Made by a program: the position numbers and the translations under genes. Below, one piece after another: positions 55,578 through 64,000 of a stretch of DNA of 64,000 bases (its first letter is position 1; every line of letters begins with the position of its first letter). The notes under the pieces are model-generated. The model saw nothing but the letters and a program-made list of their open reading frames with translations. It was not told where the DNA came from and did not search any database. The stretch is from Dysidea avara (lineage: Eukaryota > Porifera > Demospongiae > Dictyoceratida > Dysideidae): NCBI RefSeq assembly GCF_963678975.1, contig NC_089274.1, positions 23,459,133-23,523,132 of the forward strand, written 5' to 3'.

Positions 55578-55974
55578 TTATTTGAAGTCATACAACTATT
55601 AACTGCATATACTTGATACACGAGATATTGAACACATCATTCCATATGTACGCAATTTGCACATTAAGGCTGAAGGAGGGTAATTTAAGGGGTCATGACA
55701 GCTGTATTTACAATAGATGAATTGTGAGTTTGACAATTTCAGTGATAGTTAAGCAGATGATTTACATTGTATCCCACAATTAAAATGCATGATGTGCAGC
55801 AAGAACAGGAAGCGTATAGTGTTGTCGGCCTGAATCATGTACTGAAATATTTAAAACAAACTTGAAAATAAAAAAAATGCATACTTATTTATGTAGCTAC
55901 ACAATGCATAGCTATACGTATATCCTAACTCATAGTCTATTTAAGCAAACTAATAATAGTACATAAAGTCAATT

Positions 55975-56190
55975 GCAACATCAAAATGTGTTCTACAGCA
56001 TTTTAGTGTATATACAGTGTCACAGAGGATGAGTAATTGGATGCCATGTTGAAGTGAAACCGATTGCAACACAGGTGGGGTTGATGTCACAAAGATATCG
56101 CAACTGATTCACAATTTAACATCACGTCTTGTAGCCAGCTCCAAACAAGTAATGTACTCACTGTGTCTCTTTGGCTCTGCAACTTTAAAA
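55975..56190 (-). pseudogene. Remnant of the NAGLU last exon (tandem duplicate)
   Basis: This matches 57215-57445, the 3' end of the NAGLU gene. Shared text includes 'aggtggggttgatgtcacaa', 'agatatcgcaa' and 'tgtagccagctccaaacaag', which encodes 'LFGAGYKT' on the minus strand. Deletions and stops make it non-functional. Confidence 0.75.
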
Positions 56191-56627
56191 TCAGCAGTAT
56201 AATGTATATGGATTGTAAAGTACTAAGCGTGTTTATTTAGGGGCAGATCCAGGAGTTGACAAGAGAGGGGCACACTTTGGCTAAGATGCAGGTGATCACG
56301 TAGGGAGATAAGTTATTATATATATGTAGTGTTATACAATCAGTTTTACAATAAAATACTTAAATGTCACTTTTGCATCTCAGTGAGTGACCTAAAAGTA
56401 GTGACAATGTAATTTTAAAGGTCTTGTTGAGTATACAGCAAAATTCTAAACATGATATTGCAATGACTGCGCTATGTTAGAGTACATAGTCCCGCTGAGG
56501 ATTGTGGGGAGGATGCATGTACACTCCTCTAGTCTCTACATTGCCTACTATTTTCTCAGCTCTACATACTTTGTATAGAGCATGGTATACATAATCATCC
56601 CTTAAAGAAGTGCACTTTGAAAGTAGA

Positions 56628-56722
56628 AAGGTGGAATCCATCTACTGCATGCAGAGTGCAGGATAATAGCACAGTCGGTGCTTTAGGGCTAAAGATTTTA
56701 TACCACTTTACAATGGAGTACT
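56628..56722 (+). pseudogene. Profilin-like exon fragment (tandem duplicate)
   Basis: Similar to 55345-55430: 'aatccatctactgcatgcag', 'agattttataccacttta', 'caatggagtact'. Only about 95 bp remain before a palindrome interrupts it. Confidence 0.7.
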
Positions 56723-56724
56723 GA

Positions 56725-56918
56725 TAATCACCTACAGCTGTCATTATTAAAAGTGTATATACGGTATAGATCAACTGATTACAGGCTGTCTGTGACAAGT
56801 ATAGTATGATACTATACTTGTCACAGAAAGCCATCATACTATACTTGTCACAGAAAGCCTGTAATCAGTTGATCTATACCGTATATACACTTTTAATAAT
56901 GACAGCTGTAGGTGATTT
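56725..56918. repeat. Near-perfect 85-bp-arm palindrome
   Basis: The left arm starts 'taatcacctacagctgtcat' and the right arm ends 'atgacagctgtaggtgatt'. The arms are almost identical and the spacer is nearly absent. The centre of the right arm has a tandem copy of 'actatacttgtcacagaaag'. It would form a long hairpin or cruciform. Confidence 0.9.
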
Positions 56919-57225
56919 ACAATAGATGCACATGGATTAACAATTTCAGTGATTTGTATTATGTATATAATTTCATTTTAAGCAGCTGATTTGTAATGTA
57001 ACTAATTGTATCCCACAATTAAAACGCATAACTAAGAAGCATTGCATGCACAAGAACATGAAGAAAGTGTTACCAATTTACCTCCTGGCATGCATGCCTA
57101 AATCGTGGTTAAAATACTAAAATACATAAAATAATTAATTTGAAAAAATTAAACACACTCAATTCATACTTAACCCTATAAGTAGCAAAAGTGCACTTAG
57201 CACAGTAGGCTAAATAAAGTCAACA

Positions 57226-60200
57226 TCAAAATGTGTTATGTGGTATTTTAGTGTACAGTGTCACAGAGGGTGACTTGGTAATTGTGCCTGTAGCGTTGTA
57301 AGCCAATCCAGTTGAAGTGAAGCCATAACAGGTGGGGTTGATGTCACAAAGATATCGCAATTGGTTCACATCCTTTGTCCACGTTTTGTAGCCAGCTCCA
57401 AACAAGTAAATGTACTTTCCAGTCATTTCACTGTCCTGTGTCGCTGTGTATGTGATCTGGGAATCTTTAACTGAAATGTATTTGAGGTGAATATCATTGA
57501 CAATATCCACTAGTTGACCCTTTGGTTCTGTGGGGTACTTTGTAAGCTCCATTCCCCATTCTCGTTCCAAAGCATACCTCTCATTCTCGTACTCATCAAA
57601 GTTGAGATGACTACCATTCATGAGACAAGCTAACATTAGTCCACTGAACAGTTTCCATCTTCTCATGTGGTAGTCTCCAACTAGCCCTGCCCACTGCTTG
57701 CTAGCATAGTCCTCAATGTTCTCATGATAGCCCCACATAGTGATCTGATTACGAGCATTAAACTCGTACAAATCTTGTACTTCTTTTGACTCCTTTTGCA
57801 CTGAATTACGAGCACCTTCTATCCACTTGCCAAGAAGGAAGTTAGTATTTGAGGCTAATAACTTATCTAGGTCACTAATCATTTCTAACATGGCATTAGT
57901 AATGGACATAAACTCTGTAGTGGAATTTTCATTTCTAAATTGCCATTTCTGATAAGACAGTCCAAACATTACTTGTACGTCGGCAAAAAGGTTGGTGATA
58001 GCCTGTCTGGTGATGTCCACCACATCATATTGATAAGGTCCAACTTTGACAAGGTGACTATCATTACAGCCAGTTAGCAACAGTTCAAGAGCCTTCACCA
58101 TGATTGTAGTGTTTGTAAATGTGTCCCAGTTTGTGGAACCCATTGTAATGGCTGGGGCTAACTCAACACGTGACTTGATGTTCCCAGAGAAGTCATGGAC
58201 ATAACAACACTGATGTAGCAGGCTCCATGCTGACACCAGGTTGGCACTTATTGTGGAATCACTAACATTGCCATACCTTCTCCTAGCATACTGTTGTATC
58301 CATTGGTCAACATTGACTGTATCATTTCTCCACGCCATCTCCATCTGTAAAAGAATATTTTAGAGTAGAACACTTTTTGCTCATCATAATTATATTTTTC
58401 TGCTTAAATTATAATAATGTTTTTTTACAAGAACTTGGAAACTAAATTACATCGTATTTGTTATTTTAATATAAACAAAAGATTTGCAAATGTATTACAT
58501 GGAGGTTTATAAACAGTGGCGATTCTAGACCTGACCTATGGGGGCACAGCATGAATATTGTTGTATGGCTGTAATATAAAGTAGAATTTCAGGGGGGTCT
58601 GGGGGTGCAACCCCCAGAAGCTGCAGGATTTTTTCAATTTGAAGGCTTGAAAACAGCCTAAAATTTATGCTAAAAACATTAAAATAACAATGCCAATGTT
58701 TCCTGCAACTTTTCCCCAAGATTTTTCAAAATATTTTTCAGCAGAGCATGCCATGGCCCCCCCCCCCTTAGAATCGCCTATATGGGTCTGAATGTTTCAA
58801 GAATAAAACTTTCACTGTTAGCTCAAAAACCTTGATTTTCACTTCAAAATATTTACACAACATGGTACAAAGCTGATAATGAAAGTGTCCCATTCCCCTT
58901 GGCCAGAAGTGGTGAGTGTCTTACCATTAAGTCATACACAACTGGGTTATGTTCAATGGCCTCAGGAGTCAAGCCAATTCCAACAAAAGTGCTTCCCTTA
59001 GTAGTAGCTGCAGTGATCGGGCCAGTGCTGATAGCATCCAGGTTACCATAGATACCTCTTGTTCCACCAAAATTGTGAAGCAGACAATAAATGTATGGCT
59101 TTCCAAAGAATGACTCGGTTCTTTGCCAAATCGGTCTTGCTTCAGCACTGAGGTCAAGGATGATCATTCTGTCATCAGGAACACCTGATAGGAATGCTTT
59201 GATAACATCATTGGTCCAGAATCCAGCTATGTAAAATTCAAGTTAAGGAAAAAAAAAGGTAAACAACTGAGTTATCAAAGCAGAACATAAAGATTTATTA
59301 AGTACTTTATTTTCTAATAAAACACACACAAAACATACATATAGAGTAGAGAGTAATGGAAGTTTAACAGGTGAAGGAATTCGGTAGTCTTGCATATAGC
59401 CAAGCGGTCCCTTCTTTGATCAAGCCAACCAAAATCAAAATGAAAAATGGAGCAGGCTATACAATTTCAGTTATGAAACTTACTATTCTGGAACAACCAT
59501 CCCTGCATCACAAAGATTCCTTCCCTATCTACAGCAGCCATTGCATCATATATAGCTTTGTTGGTAGCAGCTAGAAATGATGGGTCTTTGGAGGATGGCT
59601 GCATCTCATTGTAGGTATCAGAGTTGAATAACTGGTCAGTACCATACTCAGCTATTAGTATTCCATAATATTTCTTCCCTAGTTCCATGAACAATGGATC
59701 TGTCGGTTCCAATAAGACATCCCCAGTGTAGGTGGCATTAAAATTACCCCAGTTGGAAGTTTTTATAAATGTACTGTTAGGATATTGTAGTCTTATGGAA
59801 TCAGGTACATGTCCGGCAAAACCAGGTAGTACATTCATCATTCCAAATTCTCTTGTCTTGTTCAAGATTTGTAGTTGTAAGTCTCTTTGTGCCTCAATCC
59901 AGGCATCGTTCAGTGGTCCACCCCAGCCCTTCAAGTTACCCATCCTCTGCCAGGCCAAGAATGCAGGACCTGAAAAGTAAGCATCAATCTCTGACTCATT
60001 CAGCCCCAGTGACATGTAAAATTTCTTCCAAACATATTCTTGTCCTGTGAAGGAGAGAGGCATGTTTATACCATTCAGTGCCATCCAGTCAATTTCTCTT
60101 GTCCACCTGTCAATATCCCACCACACCATGGAATAGGATACTGTGCACACGTTCATGTAGTATCGAAACTTTGCCATCACTTGTCTGACTTTAGGAAATC

Positions 60201-60546
60201 CAGTTGGGAGTGGCTCGGGTAGCTGCAATTGATCACCTGACCCATCGTCTCCCCAACTGACTGAGCAATAACAGTAGTACTTGAGGAAGTAATTTAAAGC
60301 TGAAGCTAACGCGACGCCATTGGTACCACGTAGTACGGGAACTGGGTTTCCATCTTGCTTAGTGGAGTCGACTTCAAAAACGTCCTTTAGAGTTCCGGGC
60401 TCTGGGTCAATAACCTCGTATTGAAATCGTTTGACATATTCTTCACCTAGTATACGGGAGACCAAACCTTGAATGGCGCTAACAGAGTCACCTTTGCAGC
60501 AAACCAGTACCGCAGCTAACAAGCAAATTGCAGCAGGGAAACGCAT
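57226..60546 (-). CDS. NAGLU: Alpha-N-acetylglucosaminidase (GH89), three exons
   Basis: The exons are 60546-59484, 59226-58925 and 58344-57226. Phases fit (1063 + 302 + 1119 nt), giving 827 residues. Donors are GTAAGT and GTAAGA, and acceptors are ATAG and ACAG. Family role: a lysosomal enzyme that removes terminal alpha-linked N-acetylglucosamine from heparan sulfate. The protein opens with a signal peptide 'MRFPAAICLLAAVLVCC'. It has 'LNGINMPLSFTGQEYVWKKF', the acid/base-region 'SDTYNEMQPS' (Glu314) and 'GIGLTPEAIEHNPVVYDLM' (Glu443). These align with the two catalytic Glu of human NAGLU. Exon 3 forms the all-helical C-terminal region ('ILGLWGYHEN'-type segment reads 'QITMWGYHENIEDYASKQWA'). 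It is about 85 residues longer than the human enzyme. The final segment has two Cys and 'CYGFTSTG'. An upstream TTG start is possible, but ATG at 60546 best starts the signal peptide. Confidence 0.93.
58514..58783. repeat. Interspersed repeat in NAGLU intron 2
   Basis: Ends 'agtggcgattctaga' and 'tagaatcgcctat' are inverted. The interior contains 'ggggggtctgggggtgcaac', a motif shared with the element at 62076-62470. Non-coding. Confidence 0.6.
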
Positions 60547-61129
60547 TATTTCCACTAAGCGCTTCAAATTTCAATTTGCATATAAAATTTATTTTAAGGA
60601 CATCTTCCTGACCTTGCAATAAGTATGCAATGTGAACTGCTAGTGTGCAATGTGACGTTGCAATAAGTACGCAATGCTGTCTGCATGAAGTGTTTTTGTT
60701 TCCTGTTGCAAAAGAAAAAAAAACTCACAGCAATGTCTCCAGCATACCTGGCCGTGGCTGCACACAGCACACTTCATCCACCTATTTAAGCTATGGAAGT
60801 ATACAACAAAAACTGTCTCTTGCATTGTTATGGAAGTTGTGCACACACTGCTAGCGCTCAGCCCACATGGTCATTTGATTTGATTATGACTACAGTACTG
60901 CATACAGGTGTACAGTAATTACAATCATTGCATATGGTACAGCCTCACTAGTGAAGGTCCACTAGCTCTGGGCTAGCAGTCATTAAAAGAAAAAACACTT
61001 AACTTACTTACTTATAAAAGTTACATTAAGGGAGGCTGGGGAGTATTGGAACATCTTAGTCTACTACATCAGTGGGCATAAAAATGATATTTGCAAGGGT
61101 TGTCACATCTCAAGTTAGCTAGATAAAAA
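60547..61129. promoter_or_regulatory. NAGLU upstream region
   Basis: The 5' flank of the NAGLU gene on the minus strand. A short 'gcaataagta-gcaatg' motif recurs at about 60617-60675. No clear TATA or binding site can be named. Confidence 0.35.
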
Positions 61130-62060
61130 AAAAATGCATTTATAAAAATTGAATATTCTAGTCTTGTTAGTCTTGATGATAGAGATAAATCAATTGGGGA
61201 TAGGACATTCCATAATTGAGGGACTTTATTGAAGAAGAAATGTCTACTGACGTATGTTACTACTGTGGCTGAATGTGATTCATTTTACCACTTGTTGAAA
61301 ACCTATAGTCGTTCCATTAGCAAAGGACATAGTTTGTGATATCGAAGGAAGCTTTAGTGACTTTAGCACAATAATAAAATAATTGGAGCTGTAGTCATTT
61401 AAACTAAATTTGTTGCTCTCCTTTAAATATTAGTAGGATTAAAACACATACAAGCTGTATCCCATTTCCAACTCTACAATAATCTTTTACAGATGGTGAC
61501 ACAATAAAATTATGGTAAATCATTCATGTAAATAATAAAAAGTAAGGGCCCCAACTCCCTTAGGGGACTCCAGATAGGATCGATAAGGTAAGGGAGTAGA
61601 TAATGACTGCATGGTTAACACAAGCATGCTGGATTCTACTAGATAAATAGCTCTTAAACCACTCCACAATTTGCCTTGGATATCACAAATGTAAAGCTTG
61701 CTAAGTACCAGTAACTCATCATGGGGAATGTTATCAAATGCTTTCTTTATATCTAAGTGTAGCTAAATAAATCACATCAACTTGCTTGCCAGAGTTGTTG
61801 TAATCATAATCCAAAAATACTAATAATTGTTGGAGGATTGATCTGCCCTTGAGTGCACCAAATTACACTAAAGAAATAGATTTAGAAACAAAGTTGATTA
61901 ACAAGTTTTTCAAGGACTTTTGATGTATTGCATAAGAATATGGGTCTGTGGTTGTTGACTAAGTTCTTTTTTCTGGACTGGAACACAGGAATGATAATAT
62001 GGAGGACTGCCTATATATTCAAACAGTATTACGCATTTTGCAAGGCAAGCAACTGGTTTA
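61130..62060 (-). pseudogene. Dead LINE reverse transcriptase
   Basis: Translated on the minus strand with frame changes, blocks follow a Jockey/CR1-like reverse transcriptase in order. They are 'IPVFQSRKKN', 'NNHRPIFLCNTSKVLEKLVN', then a palm region reading like 'AFDNIPHDELLV', then 'GPLLFIIYMNDLP'. At the end comes 'FFFNKVPQLWNVLSPIDLSL'. Several stops and shifts are present and the YADD catalytic box is missing. The element is inactive. Confidence 0.75.
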
Positions 62061-62075
62061 TCTGTCAAATACTCC

Positions 62076-62470
62076 AGGGGTGGATGTAGGATTTCCCAAG
62101 GGGGTGCTAAGCTAGGGGTATCTGTAGTGGAGGCTTAAAAAATGTGGCAACTGACTGCAGTGTGAGGAGTTTGCTGTATTTAGGGGGTCTGGGGGTATGC
62201 CCTCACAGTCAATTTTGATGATGGATGTTCAATTAGAGTAATTGATTGTTCTATTAGAGTATTTCAATGTTTAGCAGTTTTACCCCTATAATATAAATTT
62301 GATCCTCTATTGTTGATTCCTAGAAGAGACTAGCTCTAGATCTTCTCTTCTCACTCTTTCTATGTTTTCATTGCATGCTCATATATGTTTTAGATACAAC
62401 TGCAGCTGCTTCTACTAAAATTTGGAGGGGGTGCTTCAGCTCCCCATGCACCCCCCTAAATCCACCCTTG
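62076..62470. repeat. Interspersed repeat with GGGTGGAT ends carrying the short module
   Basis: Left 'aggggtggatgtaggattt' and right 'aaatccacccttgt' are inverted. It contains 'gggggtctgggggtatgcc' and a dimer of the TGTTCTATTAGAGTATTT module at about 62230-62268. Confidence 0.6.
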
Positions 62471-63294
62471 TACTCTGCTTACATCTAGCACAAAATAATA
62501 ATTGTAGTATACTCCAGCTCATCATTTAACCTAGCTATAGTGCCTATTGCTATGCAAAAAGTGCATACCTCACATCAACAAGAAGTAGCTACTCAGTTGC
62601 TATCTACTTCCTCTCAGGAATTCTAGCTACTAACTCAGTTCAGTAGTTAGTCAATCAATATTCATCACTATAGTTATCATCCTTTGCTTTGTTGTGAATG
62701 TAGTACTGTCAAGTGGCATAGTGAGTACCATATTGCCATGTTAGCTGATTATAAAATTATGGTGAAAGGCTTGGTAGCTATACCTACTTTGAAAGGCACA
62801 TGTGGTGCTGCATATATTGCAGTGGTTTTTTAGTAAAATGTCTTTAGTTAGTAACTATGCCGAGTAGTTATTATGTTCAAATTGTGCCGGTAAACCGATT
62901 ATCTTGAGTCAATTTTTTCTTACTTTCCACACTGCATGCTAGTGCTACTGCTAAGCAGTGCCGGTGAGAAAAACAGATTGAATTTTTATATGCTGTTACA
63001 TGTATGATGCAAGTAAATCAACATTGATGGTGTTGTAGAGATGGTAAGTTTATAGGTCTCTCAATCTGTCATGTCATCATATGACCAATCCTATGAATTT
63101 GACCAAGTTCATGTTGATTTTTGGTCATCACATTACTAATCTATTATCATTCCTCTTTTGTATAAATAGGACATTTGGTGAAAGTAGTGTACTCACTCTC
63201 TCTATTAAATCTGTAGTGGGTGGGTTATCGTAGCAATGTGGTTGGGTACACTTCCATAATATGCATGCATGAATATACACTCTGCATGGATATA
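62471..63294. other. Gene-free stretch
   Basis: Nothing recognisable beyond AT-rich sequence. Confidence 0.5.
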
Positions 63295-63729
63295 CAGTGG
63301 AACCTCCCTTATCCGGACCTCTATTATCCGGGCACCTCCATTGTCCGGACAGCCCAAATTGGTCATGTGGCTTGTAGTTTATTGACCATAATGAAGTTTG
63401 GTTTAGATGAAAGCACAAGGAGGGAGCCTAAAGGCTGCTGTTTACCTGTTTGATGGCTTGTTTATTGTACTACTAATAACTACCACTTGGTTGCTAGGTG
63501 ATAATGCATTTTACAGCCCAGGGGAGTGACCATGACCGCTCTGTAGTGACTTCCCCCTCTGCCCACTAAACTGCATAGCACTGACTGATAGCAATAACAA
63601 CATTACTTGTATTTACTAGTAAGTTAGTCACTTTAGCATAATAGCTAGCATGTTATTCTTAGTTACGGACATTTCTGAGATACGGACAGTAGTAGGTACC
63701 AGGCCACCCGGATAAGAGAGGTTCCACTG
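63295..63729. mobile_element. Pogo/Tigger-like MITE
   Basis: The ends are 'cagtggaacctcccttatcc' and its inverse finishing 'gagaggttccactg', flanked by TA on both sides (63293-63294 and 63730-63731). TIRs beginning CAGTGGAACCTC with 'ttatccgg' and a TA target are typical of the pogo branch of Tc1/mariner. At 435 bp with no transposase, it is non-autonomous. Confidence 0.85.
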
Positions 63730-63731
63730 TA

Positions 63732-64000
63732 CTTTGCATATATCAATGCAACAATTAAAATAAACCATGCATTGTAAAATGATCAAAACCGTTTTCATGT
63801 ACTTTTTGATTGTCTCCTGCATGGTATCACAAGTTGTAGAGCTCAGCAATAGTACAGTTGCATGGTTACTAAGATATTAATAATACTTAGCTCAAATTTA
63901 ATTCCTTGCTACGTACATGCACGTGCACTTTTAATCTTACTATATATCTGCAGCCAAGGTGCATGGTACAGCTGCTCCATCCACAATTGCAACTCTATTT
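63732..64000. other. Window edge, nothing recognised
   Basis: No exon or repeat could be assigned. Confidence 0.4.

Overview
The window looks like intron-rich, AT-rich nuclear DNA of an early-branching marine animal, most likely a sponge. The grounds are an ABCC1/MRP1-type transporter built from about 28 small exons (one intron is only 47 nt), a three-exon lysosomal alpha-N-acetylglucosaminidase gene, a profilin-like sequence, and a dense load of animal-type hAT, pogo, SINE, LINE and foldback repeats. There is no bacterial gene organisation. The species assignment is inference.

Layout. 1-7.0 kb is repeats: a dispersed repeat, a tandem leader, a 31-bp satellite array, a foldback element and a 2-kb composite palindrome carrying a hAT insertion. 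7.1-8.5 kb holds an intronless phosphatidylserine-decarboxylase-family gene whose architecture matches the PsiD-like branch. 8.5-21 kb is gene-poor: foldback MITEs, two dead LINE fragments, a foldback transposon whose arms contain a minisatellite (16.4-19.05 kb), and a second copy of the leader-satellite-foldback composite (19.05-21.1 kb).

21.1-48.8 kb is dominated by ABC transporter sequence on the minus strand. The intact gene runs from about 48.79 kb down to 28.97 kb and encodes TMD0-TMD1-NBD1-TMD2-NBD2. The exon phases I worked out join without a break into about 1,618 codons. A partial, decayed duplicate of its middle lies downstream at 21.1-26.9 kb. That copy lacks NBD1 exons 15-18, has a Walker A Gly to Glu change, two nonsense codons, frameshifts and a lost splice donor. 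A broken phytanoyl-CoA-dioxygenase-like (PHYHD1-type) sequence sits between the two copies.

49-55 kb is intergenic, with weak candidate exons and a nested hAT element that carries coding-like cargo. 55.2-60.5 kb holds a frameshifted profilin-like gene and the NAGLU gene (minus strand, 3 exons, 827 codons, both catalytic Glu present). A local tandem duplication there has left remnants of the profilin sequence and of the NAGLU last exon. 60.6-64 kb contains a dead LINE reverse transcriptase, a dispersed repeat and a pogo-type MITE.

The functional genes look unrelated to one another: membrane efflux, lysosomal heparan sulfate breakdown, and a pyruvoyl-dependent decarboxylase. The strongest leads are the intronless PsiD-like gene, the two composite repeat structures that embed satellites in transposon-like frames, the recurrent short module TGCTCTATTAGAGTATCTC, and the well-resolved decay history of the ABCC duplicate.
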